From: Jeotgalicoccus coquinae
Lineage (GTDB): Bacteria > Bacillota > Bacilli > Staphylococcales > Salinicoccaceae
Length of the DNA: 64,000 nt
Assembly: GCF_014207425.1 (NCBI RefSeq)
Contig: NZ_JACHFF010000002.1
Coordinates: 62,001-126,000 of the forward strand
Reading direction: 5' to 3'
Shown: positions 42,951 to 52,213 of the stretch, piece after piece
Layout of the letters: each line of letters starts with the position of its first letter
Position numbering within the stretch: the stretch's first letter is position 1
Notes under the pieces: generated by a model
The model's database searches: none
The model's input: the letters and a program-made list of their open reading frames with translations, nothing else
What the model was told of the DNA's origin: nothing
Made by a program: the position numbers and the translations under genes

Positions 42951-42976
42951 TAAAAAACAACGCCCCGGAGGGCGTT
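42951..42976 (-). terminator. Terminator between PepSY lipoprotein and response regulator
   Basis: AACGCCC-TCCG-GGGCGTT followed by G-TTTTTTA on the minus strand, separating the two units or allowing partial readthrough. Confidence 0.78.
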
Positions 42977-42981
42977 ATATA

Positions 42982-43842
42982 TTAGTCATCAATCTCAATA
43001 ACATCGCCTGTCTTAGCATTGACTTTTACTTCGTAGTCACCAATTTCAAATTCATACTTAAAGTCGTCCACATCATAATCCCACTCATCAATCTTACCGT
43101 TTACAGCTTCTGCTGCTGTTTCTTTCGCCTGTTTCAGAGAGATGATTTTCTCATCCTGTGCTGCTTCCAGACGTTTGAACCCACGGTCGTTATTATCACT
43201 TTCGTGTTCTTCTTCAAGTACAGACAGATTATCTGCTTTCAATTTCACTTCGTACTCTTCTTTTTTATTTTCAAGTTTTACTTCGTAGTAATAGACGCCG
43301 TCATCTTCTTCATAGCTGACTTCTTCTAAAATTCCGTCGAATCTCTCATGTGCCGCTTCGATTGCTTCAGCTGATTTATCATCTTTGAATGCTTCAGCAA
43401 GTTTTGTATTGCCGTTTGTGTCAGCTGACTGCTTAGTTTTCTTATCTGATGCTTGTACTTCGTTGTCATCATCGCGTTCGTCGTCTCTGTCGTCATCATC
43501 ACGGTCAAGATCTTGTTCAATAATACTTAAATCTTCTGCATTCAGTTTCACTTCAAAATCTTCATTGCCGTTTTCAATTTCTATATCGTAGTAGTAGACG
43601 CCGTCATCTTCATCGTATTCGACATCTGTAACTGTGCCGTCAAACTCTTTAAGCGCCTTGTCCACTGCCTCCTGCGCTGTAGTGCCTGATGCTGTTTCCG
43701 TGTTATCTCTTACTGTTACCGAACCACTGTTTTCTTCTGTTTCCCATTCCATATCATCTGCACTCACATTTGATCCGCATGCGCCTAAAACTAACGCTGA
43801 TGCCAGTACGCCGCCAACTAAAAGATTTTTGTTCAATTTCAT
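42982..43842 (-). CDS. Lipoprotein with three PepSY domains
   Basis: A 286-residue exported lipoprotein: lipobox LVLGAC, then three PepSY-like units. Units one and two share the pattern FDG.(V/L)..V.Y.EDDGVYYY.(I/V).(I/L)EN...(F/Y)EVKL.A..LS; the third ends DYEVKVNAKTGDVIEID. Between units one and two lies a strongly acidic run (DRDDDDRDDERDDDNE). The ATG at 43842 has GGAGG 9 nt upstream; the earlier start at 43893 is rejected. Upstream of an RR-HK-PepSY operon in the same direction, so probably a functional neighbour or target of that system. Confidence 0.85.
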   Translation of the reverse strand: MKLNKNLLVGGVLASALVLGACGSNVSADDMEWETEENSGSVTVRDNTETASGTTAQEAVDKALKEFDGTVTDVEYDEDDGVYYYDIEIENGNEDFEVKLNAEDLSIIEQDLDRDDDDRDDERDDDNEVQASDKKTKQSADTNGNTKLAEAFKDDKSAEAIEAAHERFDGILEEVSYEEDDGVYYYEVKLENKKEEYEVKLKADNLSVLEEEHESDNNDRGFKRLEAAQDEKIISLKQAKETAAEAVNGKIDEWDYDVDDFKYEFEIGDYEVKVNAKTGDVIEIDD

Positions 43843-43970
43843 TTCAATCATCCTCCAATTATTTTTCCGCTGTTTATGTGCGGTGTGTTTCATTTGTTAC
43901 TTACAGTATATCCGCGCTGAACTAACGGACAGTTAAGCAATAATTAAAGGATGATTAAAAAGCAGTTTAT

Positions 43971-44744
43971 TTATTTTAACCGTTCAAGTAATTGAAGTGC
44001 ATTGTCATTCTCAAGCTTCTTCAGCGTTCTGAGTGCTCTTCTTACTATAAAGGGAGAGGTCTCATTAATATGTTCATTTAGAAAAAAGACTACTTCTTCC
44101 GGATAATATTTCGATATATCGTTTAAATGGTTGGCAACGGATTTTTCAACGTATCTCGACGGGTCATTCAGGAAGGGTTTCAGCAGCTTAAAGTTCTCCT
44201 GCACATCATCTCTTAAGAAATCAAGCTTCTTCGCCCACGGCAGACGCGGTCTCGGTCCTTCAGTAACCAGCCGTCTTAAATGAGCGTTGTCACTGTTACC
44301 CCATTCCTTAAACACCGCTTCAACTTTATCGTAATCGTTCTCTATAAACGGACGGATAGCAAACTCGGCAGTGTCGCGTTTCGTCACTTCTTCGATTGCC
44401 TTCATCGACTGCTCAAAATCGTTGAGCCCGTACAATTCGATAAACTTCGCCAGTGCTCTGTAGTAATACATCTTTTCAAACGGAAAATAAAACTGCTCAT
44501 TCTCGAGTCCGAGCACTTCTGTAATAATGCCGGTTGCTTCAGTGTAGTCATCCGGCAGATAGTTTCTGAGCTGCCGTGCAAATACTTCAATTCTTTCAGA
44601 CATCCGTCCGCCTTCAATTCCTTTTACTGCATCTTTAATAAAATTTTCACTGTCAAAGCCCGGATATACTTTACTGATATCCGCTGCATAATGTTTTGCC
44701 AGATCTTCATTAAAGTAATCTTTCATCAGTTTTCTTTCACTCAT
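43971..44744 (-). CDS. DNA alkylation repair protein, AlkC/AlkD-like HEAT repeats
   Basis: A 257-residue all-helical protein built of HEAT-like repeats. LRRLVTEGPRPRLPWAKKLDFLRDD is a motif typical of AlkC/AlkD-type DNA glycosylases, followed by LLKPFLNDPSRYVEKSVANHLNDISK. Members remove alkylated bases; AlkC versus AlkD cannot be settled by eye, but the RPRLPWA motif favours AlkC. The ATG at 44744 sits behind GAGGTGG; the GTG at 44753 is part of that site. Single gene. Confidence 0.82.
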   Translation of the reverse strand: MSERKLMKDYFNEDLAKHYAADISKVYPGFDSENFIKDAVKGIEGGRMSERIEVFARQLRNYLPDDYTEATGIITEVLGLENEQFYFPFEKMYYYRALAKFIELYGLNDFEQSMKAIEEVTKRDTAEFAIRPFIENDYDKVEAVFKEWGNSDNAHLRRLVTEGPRPRLPWAKKLDFLRDDVQENFKLLKPFLNDPSRYVEKSVANHLNDISKYYPEEVVFFLNEHINETSPFIVRRALRTLKKLENDNALQLLERLK

Positions 44745-44768
44745 CGTTTCCACCTCATTTTTAATAAT

Positions 44769-44797
44769 AAAAAAGAACTCCTATTTTCATAGGAGCT
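44769..44797 (-). terminator. Terminator of DegV gene
   Basis: GAGCTCCTAT-GAAA-ATAGGAGTTC then T6 on the minus strand. Confidence 0.88.
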
Positions 44798-44811
44798 CCG
44801 CTGTTTAATTC

Positions 44812-45681
44812 TTATAGATATGGCAGAATGCCGAGGCCCTTGCTTCCGGGGCCGCCGTGTACACCAAGTGCAGGCGTTAAATAACCTACACGGCAGCTGA
44901 TGCCGGGATACATATTTTCAAATCTTTTTTTGATCTGATGTGCTTCTTCTGCAATGTTGCCGTGGGCAATAGCAATTTTAATCTTGCCGTTGAACTTGTC
45001 CATCGCTTCTTCAATCAGTTTTTCCCATAATTTAATTACGCGGCTGTTCGTCCGCACTTTATCAAAAGGTTTCACATTGCCGTCATCTGCAAAGTAAACG
45101 ACCGGTTTAATTTTAAACAGGCTGCCGATAAACGCACTCCCTGCTCCAAGTCTGCCGCCTTTAACAAGGTAGTTTAAATCATCAACTACTAAATAAATCT
45201 GAGTGTCTTCCACAAGTTTTTCAATCTTGCTGACCGTCTCTTCAATTGAAACGCCTTTTTCAATTTGTTCGATTGTCTGCAGAAGAAGATGTTCTATTAT
45301 AAAAGAAGTACCGTTGGAGTCTATTAGCGAGTATTCTATCTTGCCTTCTTCTTTATATTCATTCAGCACCATCTCGGCACTCTGATACGTTCCGCTGATA
45401 CCTTTACCGATATGCAGGGCAATAATCGTATCGTATCCTTTAGAAATAATTTCCTCGACCACTTCGTAGTACTCGCCGACCTGCGGCTGTGATGATTTTG
45501 GAATTTCTTTTTCTATCGCGAGACGCTGATAAAATGATTTAAGTTCTGATTCATCCGTTGTATCTTTAAAAATCGATCCATCTCTGAACGTCACAGATAA
45601 ATGTACCTGAAATACATCTGAACGTCCTGCAAGTTCATCTGACAAGCTCGCAGTACTGTCAACGATATATGCAATCTTCAT
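44812..45681 (-). CDS. DegV family fatty-acid-binding protein (FakB-like)
   Basis: A 289-residue DegV protein. IAYIVDSTASLSDEL opens the fold. IPKSSQPQVGEYYEVVEE, ALHIGKGISGTYQSAEM and VDDLNYLVKGGRLGAGSAFIGSLFKIKPV are the conserved fatty-acid-contact blocks. FakB proteins present exogenous fatty acids to the kinase FakA for phosphorylation; no fakA lies in the window. The fatty acid bound is unknown. Divergent from abgT-like gene. Confidence 0.92.
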   Translation of the reverse strand: MKIAYIVDSTASLSDELAGRSDVFQVHLSVTFRDGSIFKDTTDESELKSFYQRLAIEKEIPKSSQPQVGEYYEVVEEIISKGYDTIIALHIGKGISGTYQSAEMVLNEYKEEGKIEYSLIDSNGTSFIIEHLLLQTIEQIEKGVSIEETVSKIEKLVEDTQIYLVVDDLNYLVKGGRLGAGSAFIGSLFKIKPVVYFADDGNVKPFDKVRTNSRVIKLWEKLIEEAMDKFNGKIKIAIAHGNIAEEAHQIKKRFENMYPGISCRVGYLTPALGVHGGPGSKGLGILPYL

Positions 45682-45890
45682 GTCCTGCCTCCTACTGTTT
45701 GCCGTTTTTATTTATATTTATAAGTATAATAAAAATGCTTCTATAAGTATATTAAAATCAATTATCCATAAGTATGAAAAAAACAGCATGGACAATTAAC
45801 TGAAATTTATGTAAACTCTTTATATCCTGCTTATACATATATATACGTATTACAGGATAAACAAAAATAATAATTTTGGGAGGGTTTTCA

Positions 45891-47426
45891 TTGACCGATA
45901 AAACAGAGAAAAAAAGTTTTTTCCAAAGATTTCTGGACGTAGTAGAACGCGTCGGAAATAAACTGCCGGATCCGTTCGCATTGTTCCTCGGACTCGCATT
46001 TTTAATTATGTTAATCTCATGGATTGCCAGCATGTTTGATGCTTCGGTAGTACACCCCGGTAACGGAGAAACATTACCGATTAACAGTTTAATTTCAGGT
46101 GCAGGTCTGCAGTTCATACTGACTTCCATGCTTGATAACTTTACAGGATTCGCTCCGCTCGGACTTGTTCTGTCCATGATGCTCGGGATCGGGCTGGCTG
46201 AAAAAGTCGGACTGCTCGATTACGCCATCCGTAAAACAATTTTAAAATCACCGCCCTTTCTCGTTACATATACAGTAGTATTCGTCGGTATTATGGGGAA
46301 CCTCGCATCAGATGCTGCTGCGGTAATTATTCCCCCGCTCGGCGCACTCGTGTTCTATAAGCTCGGCAGACATCCGCTTGCCGGACTTGCTGCAGGTTTT
46401 GCCGGTGCAGGTGCAGGGTTCACTGCCAACCTGTTTATCGCCGGAACAGATGTACTTTTATCAGGTATCTCTACAGAAGCTGCACGCTTAATTGACGATA
46501 CAATCATTATTACACCTGTCGACAACTGGTACTTCAACATCGTATCCACATTTATGCTGACAATTATCGGTGGACTGATTACTTCACGCTTCATCGAACC
46601 CCGCCTTGGTAAATATAAAGGCGAGAGTCTTGAAGATGAAAACGCTGAAGAGCTTCCGAACGCTAAAAAAGGACTTATTGCTGCAGTAGTTACAGGTGTG
46701 ATTTACTGGGGGACTATCATCGGTCTTATCCTTATGCCGAACAGCCCGCTGGCAAATGAAGACGGCGGCATTATACCGTCACCGTTTATAGACGGCATCG
46801 TACCGATCATACTGATTTTCTTCATATTAATCGGTGTGGCATTCGGTATTACAACAGGCCGGATTAAATCGACAAAAGATGCGACATATTATATGACCGA
46901 ATCCATTAAAGATATGGCCGGTTATATCGTTCTCGTATTCGCAATTGCACAATTTATCGCATACTTTAACTGGAGTAACCTCGGCACATGGCTTGCAGTA
47001 AACGGAGCAGAGTTCCTTGAATCCGTTGAATTTACAGGTATTGGCTTAATCATCGGCTACATCCTGTTCACAGCAATGCTGAACTTCCTGATTACATCAG
47101 GTTCGGCGAAGTGGGCAATTGAAGCACCGATTTTCGTGCCGATGTTTATGCAGCTCGGCTATGATCCGGCCTTTACACAGGCCGCATACCGTATTGCCGA
47201 TTCATCCATCAACATTATTACACCGCTGTTCCCGTACATGGTTATTATTCTTGCGTTCATGAAACGCTACGATAAGAACGCAAGTATCGGTACTTACATG
47301 TCTATCATGCTGCCGTACTCGTTAATATTCCTGCTCGCATGGATTATTCTTCTCGGAGTATTCTACTTCACAGGATTACCGCTTGGACCGGGAGTATCTG
47401 TGTTCTTAGAAGACAGAGTTCAATAA
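45891..47426 (+). CDS. AbgT family transporter
   Basis: A 511-residue membrane protein of the AbgT family (aminobenzoyl-glutamate uptake, also reported as sulfonamide export). VGNKLPDPFALFLGLAFLIMLISW, MGNLASDAAAVIIPPLGALVF and SGSAKWAIEAPIFVPMFMQLG are family motifs. The start is TTG at 45891, with GGGAGGG 6 nt upstream. It is followed after 22 bp by an M20 amidohydrolase, matching the abg gene logic of uptake plus hydrolysis. Upstream an inverted repeat TATCCTG/CAGGATA (45823-45829, 45853-45859) may be an operator. Confidence 0.92.
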   Translation: MTDKTEKKSFFQRFLDVVERVGNKLPDPFALFLGLAFLIMLISWIASMFDASVVHPGNGETLPINSLISGAGLQFILTSMLDNFTGFAPLGLVLSMMLGIGLAEKVGLLDYAIRKTILKSPPFLVTYTVVFVGIMGNLASDAAAVIIPPLGALVFYKLGRHPLAGLAAGFAGAGAGFTANLFIAGTDVLLSGISTEAARLIDDTIIITPVDNWYFNIVSTFMLTIIGGLITSRFIEPRLGKYKGESLEDENAEELPNAKKGLIAAVVTGVIYWGTIIGLILMPNSPLANEDGGIIPSPFIDGIVPIILIFFILIGVAFGITTGRIKSTKDATYYMTESIKDMAGYIVLVFAIAQFIAYFNWSNLGTWLAVNGAEFLESVEFTGIGLIIGYILFTAMLNFLITSGSAKWAIEAPIFVPMFMQLGYDPAFTQAAYRIADSSINIITPLFPYMVIILAFMKRYDKNASIGTYMSIMLPYSLIFLLAWIILLGVFYFTGLPLGPGVSVFLEDRVQ

Positions 47427-47448
47427 TATTAACTGGAGATGATTTAAA

Positions 47449-48717
47449 GTGTCACTACACTCACAGCTCAAAAACTGGCGCAGGGACTTCCATCAGTATC
47501 CGGAACTTGGATTTTTGGAAATGCGCACATCAACAATAGTTGCTGATACTCTCGTAAAACTCGGTTACGATATTAAAATCGGACAGGACGTGATGCATCC
47601 TGATTTCACTATGGGCAAGCCGTCACCAGAAGAAACAGCAGCACATTATGAATGGGCCAAAGATAACGGTGCGGTATTGAAATATTTGGATAAAGTCTCA
47701 GAAGGCTATACAGGTATTGCCGCTACGTTAAACACCGGTATCGACGGTCCGACCGTCGTTTACCGTTTTGATATGGATGCATTGCCTATCTATGAATCCG
47801 AGTCGGCAGAGCATTTTCCGCTGAAGCAGGGTTTCCGTTCTGTAAATAATGAAATGCATGCTTGCGGTCACGATGTTCATACGTCAATCGGTCTTGGCCT
47901 TGCGACACTGCTGATGGAAAACAAAGAAAAACTGAAAGGTACTGTTAAAATTCTGTTCCAGCCTGCTGAAGAAGGTACCCGGGGCGCACGTTCGATGGTT
48001 GAGGCGGGTGCGGTCGTCGATGCTGATTACTTTATTGCGTCGCATATCGGAACAGGCGTACCGTTCAATCATTTTCTCGGTTCCAACAACGGTTTCCTTG
48101 CGACGACTAAGCTCGATGTCACATTTAAAGGCATATCGTCGCATGCCGGCGGTCAGCCTGAAGAAGGTAAAAACGCGATGCTCGCGGCAGCAAACGCGGT
48201 GATTAATTTAAATGCGATTCCGCGCCATTCCGGCGGGGCCACACGTATTAACGTCGGTGAACTTCACGCGGGAAGCGGACGCAACGTTATCGCAGACCGC
48301 GCTTCTTTGAAAATTGAAACAAGAGGCACGACCAGTGAGCTGAATGATTATATGAAACAGTATGCCGAATCGATCATTAAAGGCGCTGCTGGTATGTTTC
48401 AGGTCGATTATCATATTGAAATAGTCGGTGAAGGAAAGAGCGCTGAAGGTTCAACTGAACTTGCAACTGTACTCGTCGAAGCAGCCGAAAGTGAACAGCT
48501 CGTTACACAGCTGGAAGAAAACAAGCCGAGCGGCAGTGAAGATGCTACATTTTTCATTAACCGCGTACAGGAGCAGGGCGGTCAGGCAACATATTGTGTT
48601 TTCGGGACAGATCTTGCTGCAGGACATCACAATGAAGCATTTGATGTTAATGAAGACAGCATGATGCCGGCAGTGCAGACTTTATTCAATTCAGCTGTGC
48701 TTCTCACTAATAAATAA
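47449..48717 (+). CDS. M20 family amidohydrolase (AbgA/AbgB-like)
   Basis: A 422-residue zinc peptidase/amidohydrolase. WRRDFHQYPELGFLE, RFDMDALPI, HACGHDVHTS and FQPAEEGTRGARSMVEAG provide the metal ligands; SSHAGGQPEEG opens the lid domain. With the AbgT carrier just upstream, hydrolysis of p-aminobenzoyl-glutamate or another N-acyl amino acid is likely but unproven. An insert of about 45 residues after the first helix (residues about 40-90) is characteristic of the AbgA/B group. Start GTG at 47449 behind GGAGATG. Confidence 0.9.
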   Translation: MSLHSQLKNWRRDFHQYPELGFLEMRTSTIVADTLVKLGYDIKIGQDVMHPDFTMGKPSPEETAAHYEWAKDNGAVLKYLDKVSEGYTGIAATLNTGIDGPTVVYRFDMDALPIYESESAEHFPLKQGFRSVNNEMHACGHDVHTSIGLGLATLLMENKEKLKGTVKILFQPAEEGTRGARSMVEAGAVVDADYFIASHIGTGVPFNHFLGSNNGFLATTKLDVTFKGISSHAGGQPEEGKNAMLAAANAVINLNAIPRHSGGATRINVGELHAGSGRNVIADRASLKIETRGTTSELNDYMKQYAESIIKGAAGMFQVDYHIEIVGEGKSAEGSTELATVLVEAAESEQLVTQLEENKPSGSEDATFFINRVQEQGGQATYCVFGTDLAAGHHNEAFDVNEDSMMPAVQTLFNSAVLLTNK

Positions 48718-48750
48718 TCGAATACAAAAAGGTGAAATCATTTGATAAGC

Positions 48751-48806
48751 TCTCCCTAAAGCAGAAACTTAAAAAAAGCAAACTGTTTTAGGGGGAACTT
48801 TTTTGT
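48751..48806 (+). terminator. Imperfect terminator after AbgT/amidohydrolase operon
   Basis: TCCCTAAAGCAG (48753-48764) pairs imperfectly with CTGTTTTAGGGGGA (48783-48796), and a T-run follows. Confidence 0.6.
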
Positions 48807-48815
48807 TTAAATCTT

Positions 48816-48894
48816 CTTTATACGGCTATGTATAAAGTATTATCTGTCTGCACAGCAGTTCGTTGTGCAATTTCCCAGGTTGAAGTCCTGCACA
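48816..48894 (+). promoter_or_regulatory. Inverted repeat and switchable hairpin upstream of BCCT gene
   Basis: CTTTATAC (48816-48823) and GTATAAAG (48830-48837) form a perfect 8-bp inverted repeat. Then TGTGCA (48864-48869) can pair with TGCACA at 48849-48854 or at 48889-48894. No known riboswitch consensus was recognised. Confidence 0.4.
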
Positions 48895-48945
48895 TAGATT
48901 GTTATCATTTACCCGTTGTGTCAAAAATTTAAAAGGAGTGATGTA

Positions 48946-50574
48946 ATGACAAATCATTCGACATCGTCTGAGAAGTCAAATAAAATTTCTTATGTTTTCA
49001 TATTCGCTGCATTAGCTATAGGAATACTCGTTATTATAGGAGCTATATTTCCAGATCAATTTGGTGATATCTCCAGCAGTATATCCGGATGGGTAACAGA
49101 GTATTTCGGATGGTACTATATGATACTGGTCACCGTTATCGTACTCTTCTGTATCTTCCTGGTATTCAGTCCCATTGGTAAACTGAAACTCGGACAGCCG
49201 GACGATGTTCCGGAATTTAACACTGTGTCATGGATCACAATGCTGTTCAGTGCCGGTATGGGTATCGGTCTTGTGTTCTACGGTGCGGGGGAGCCTATGG
49301 CTCACTTTATGTCACCGCCGACAGCTGACGCGGGTACTACAGCGGCTCTGACTGAAGCTATGGAATCAACATTTCTGCACTATGGTATTCATGCATGGGC
49401 AATATACGGTATCGTAGGTTTATCTCTTGCATACTCAAGTTTCAGAAAAGGTGAAGTTGGTCTTTTATCCAAGTCACTTCGTCCGTTATTTGGAAATCTT
49501 GTCGACGGCTGGCTTGGAATTCTTGTTGACGTACTTGCAGTATTCGCAACGGTTATCGGGGTTGCAGTATCTCTTGGTATCGGTGCAATGCAGATTAACG
49601 GCGGATTGAACTACTTATTTGATATTCCTGTGAGTCTGGTAACTCAGGGAATTATCATTGCCGTTGTAACAGTTCTGTTCCTGTACAGTGCATGGAGCGG
49701 TCTGAGCAAAGGTATCCAGTATTTAAGTAACATAAACATGGTCTTGGCTGCAATTCTGTTTGCTGTCATTCTTATAGTCGGCCCGACTATGCTCATCTTA
49801 AATTTGATGACTACAGGTACAGGCGGCTACTTAAGCTCTATCGTCTTTAACAGCTTTGATGTTGCACCGCTGAATCCGCAAAAAGAAGAATGGCTGAGTT
49901 CATGGACGATTTATTACTGGGGCTGGTGGATGAGCTGGAGCCCGTTCGTCGGAATATTTATTGCCCGTGTTTCTAAAGGCCGTACAATCCGTGAATTTAT
50001 AATTGCAGTATTACTTGTACCGACTGTAATCGGAATTATCTGGTTCAGTGTATTCGGTATTACAGGTATTTCCACTGCAATGGACAAGCCGGAAATATTT
50101 AATATGGCGACAGAAGTACAGCTGTTTGCAGTCTTTGATCAGCTGCCGATGGGTACAATCATGTCAATTCTCGCTATATTATTAGTCAGTATATTCTTTA
50201 TTACATCTGCCGACTCGGCAACATTTGTACTCGGTATGCAGTCGTCTCACGGTAATTTAACACCGTCAGGTAAAACGAAAATTACATGGGGAATTTCACT
50301 GTCTGCAATTGCATTCACACTTCTTGCAGCAGGCGGGGAAACAGGGTTAAACGCCTTACAGTCCGCTGCGATTATCGCTGCGCTGCCATTCAGTTTCATC
50401 ATTATAGCAATGATGATTGCATTTTATAAAGATGCAAACAATGAACGTAAATATTTAGGTCTTTCAATCACTCCTGACCGGGAGCGTATGAAGAACTACA
50501 AAGAAAGCACTCTTGAAGAGTATCAGGAAGACCTTGAAGCATATGCTGATGAAGATAAACCGAAAGGGATTTAA
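48946..50574 (+). CDS. BCCT family betaine/choline/carnitine transporter
   Basis: A 542-residue Na+-coupled osmolyte carrier with twelve segments. SAGMGIGLVFYGAGEPMAHF is the Gly-rich TM3, and WWMSWSPFVGIFIARVSKGRTIREF is the BCCT signature with the Trp box. A charged C-terminal tail (about 45 residues) could sense osmotic or K+ signals as in OpuD/BetP. Glycine betaine is the most probable substrate. ATG at 48946 behind AAAGGAG; the in-frame start at 48916 lacks one. Preceded by a 228-bp gap with hairpins. Confidence 0.93.
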   Translation: MTNHSTSSEKSNKISYVFIFAALAIGILVIIGAIFPDQFGDISSSISGWVTEYFGWYYMILVTVIVLFCIFLVFSPIGKLKLGQPDDVPEFNTVSWITMLFSAGMGIGLVFYGAGEPMAHFMSPPTADAGTTAALTEAMESTFLHYGIHAWAIYGIVGLSLAYSSFRKGEVGLLSKSLRPLFGNLVDGWLGILVDVLAVFATVIGVAVSLGIGAMQINGGLNYLFDIPVSLVTQGIIIAVVTVLFLYSAWSGLSKGIQYLSNINMVLAAILFAVILIVGPTMLILNLMTTGTGGYLSSIVFNSFDVAPLNPQKEEWLSSWTIYYWGWWMSWSPFVGIFIARVSKGRTIREFIIAVLLVPTVIGIIWFSVFGITGISTAMDKPEIFNMATEVQLFAVFDQLPMGTIMSILAILLVSIFFITSADSATFVLGMQSSHGNLTPSGKTKITWGISLSAIAFTLLAAGGETGLNALQSAAIIAALPFSFIIIAMMIAFYKDANNERKYLGLSITPDRERMKNYKESTLEEYQEDLEAYADEDKPKGI

Positions 50575-50583
50575 TTCTCTAAA

Positions 50584-50623
50584 CAAAAATGTCCCGGTGA
50601 TTAAATCACCGGGACATTTTTGT
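50584..50623. terminator. Bidirectional terminator BCCT / D-TA family gene
   Basis: AAAATGTCCCGGTGATT-AA-ATCACCGGGACATTTTT. Confidence 0.94.
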
Positions 50624-50625
50624 AT

Positions 50626-51732
50626 TTATTGAAGTTTGCCCTGAGCAGCAATTTCAATTTCTTTAACGACTTCCCCGCCGTTAACAATATACGCTTTATG
50701 GTAAAGATTAGATACGGGACAAATATGATTTGGAATAATACTTATTTTATCACCAATATTTACATTATTGCTGAATTCCCGATTGTAAATAATTGCGTGT
50801 TCATCAAATACACCGTGAATATGAACACCCTCAAATTCTTTTATTTTCCCAAAGCCTTCTGTCGTTGTCAAACCCTTGCTTCTTGACTGCGCTGTCAGCC
50901 CTTTGGCACCGACATCCGTAATTACACGTTCTGCTGTAGGCTTGCTGATCACCGTCGTCAGGACGCTCGCTGCTGAGTGCGCATATGAATCAATTGCGTT
51001 CGACTGTGAGCCGTCCATTAGAATATATGTTCCCGGACGGATTTCTGTGATGCCTTCAGGAATATCGAAACCGAACATAAACGGCGGTGTGGAACCGATA
51101 CTGATTGTTTCAACTTCGAAGTCCATGTCTCTCGCAACATTTGCGAAATGCAGTGTGCGTGTCGTTGCCGTCATAAATAAATCAAGGCAGTCATCTTTGT
51201 CGACCGCTTTGTACGTATGCCCGTCGTGTGAGAAAATTCCTTTCAGTTCAACGTTTTTAGAAGCGCGGATGCTGTTTAACAATAGCTTATAGTCGACCTC
51301 TTCGATAATACCCGAGCGTTCTTCTCCTACTTCGATTTCAATAAGTACCTGAGCTTTTTTATCAGCGCCTTGAAATACTTCATCAATTTCTTCTATATGA
51401 TGAACGCTGTCTACACCAAATGAAATATTAATCTGTTCAGCAAGTTTTTTAATTCTTTCAAGTTTTTGTTTTCCGACAATCTGATTGGCGATGAAAATAT
51501 CGTCCAGTCCGTAAATTGCCATGATTTCCGCTTCTCCGACTTTAGCGACAGTAATACCTTCAGCACCATTTCGTACCTGTTCCATCGCCAGATGAGGCAT
51601 TTTATGTGTTTTCGTGTGCGGACGCAGCTTAACATTTTGTTCTTTTGCGTAATTACTCATATATTTAATGTTTTTATTCAGTACAGTCTCATCAATTAGT
51701 AATGCGGGTGTATCTATTTCTTTGTAGTTCAT
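50626..51732 (-). CDS. D-threonine aldolase-family (DSD1-like) PLP enzyme
   Basis: A 368-residue fold-type III PLP enzyme (alanine-racemase N-terminal barrel plus a C-terminal beta domain). EIDTPALLIDETVLNKNIKYM opens the barrel, RPHTKTHK carries the Schiff-base Lys, and the C-terminal DEHAII and PNHICPVSNL hold the His and Cys metal-ligand residues of D-threonine aldolase/D-serine dehydratase proteins. It probably acts on a D-hydroxy-amino acid. It follows a RidA gene by 24 bp, sensible because such enzymes release 2-aminoacrylate-type imines that RidA clears. Confidence 0.9.
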   Translation of the reverse strand: MNYKEIDTPALLIDETVLNKNIKYMSNYAKEQNVKLRPHTKTHKMPHLAMEQVRNGAEGITVAKVGEAEIMAIYGLDDIFIANQIVGKQKLERIKKLAEQINISFGVDSVHHIEEIDEVFQGADKKAQVLIEIEVGEERSGIIEEVDYKLLLNSIRASKNVELKGIFSHDGHTYKAVDKDDCLDLFMTATTRTLHFANVARDMDFEVETISIGSTPPFMFGFDIPEGITEIRPGTYILMDGSQSNAIDSYAHSAASVLTTVISKPTAERVITDVGAKGLTAQSRSKGLTTTEGFGKIKEFEGVHIHGVFDEHAIIYNREFSNNVNIGDKISIIPNHICPVSNLYHKAYIVNGGEVVKEIEIAAQGKLQ

Positions 51733-51756
51733 TATTCTGTCCCCTTATAACTATGA

Positions 51757-52134
51757 TTATTTTACAGCTGCAACAGCTTCGATTTCAACCAGACAGCCGT
51801 AGTGCAGTTCTTTTGTCGGCACGACTGCTCGTGCAGGTTTGTGAGTTCCGAAATACTTGCTGTATTCATCGTTAATAACATCCCAGTTATCGACGTCAGA
51901 CGTGTATAATCTGACCATTATCACATCTTCTTTAGTCAGACCTGCTTCGTTTAATACCAGTTCCATATTGGATAGTGCTCGTTTTGTTTCTTCAGCGATA
52001 CCGCCTTTAACTATTTTGCCGGTCTCAAGATCCAAAGATAACTGTCCGGAAATATAGAGAGTATCGTTATGTATCATCCCGGGTACATAATGTCCTTTGC
52101 TGTTACGTGAATATTTAGTATGAACTTCTTCCAC
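51757..52134 (-). CDS. RidA family reactive intermediate deaminase
   Basis: A 125-residue RidA/YjgF protein that hydrolyses enamine/imine intermediates to keto acids. GMIHNDTLYISGQLSLDLETGKIV and NMELVLNEAGLTKEDVIMVRLYTSD match the family; the Arg in HKPARAVVPTKEL is the substrate carboxylate ligand, and GCLVEIEAVA ends the fold. Start GTG at 52134 behind AAAGGAG. First gene of a bicistron with the D-threonine-aldolase-family enzyme. Confidence 0.93.
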   Translation of the reverse strand: MEEVHTKYSRNSKGHYVPGMIHNDTLYISGQLSLDLETGKIVKGGIAEETKRALSNMELVLNEAGLTKEDVIMVRLYTSDVDNWDVINDEYSKYFGTHKPARAVVPTKELHYGCLVEIEAVAAVK

Positions 52135-52173
52135 AACACCATCTCCTTTATTTTTGTCTTAAATTCATAATAC

Positions 52174-52203
52174 CAAAAATACTCCGGACATTGCTGTCCG
52201 GGG
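52174..52203 (-). terminator. Terminator of CDF gene
   Basis: CCCGGACA-GCAA-TGTCCGGAG then TATTTTT on the minus strand. Confidence 0.85.
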
Positions 52204-52213
52204 CATTCAACAG

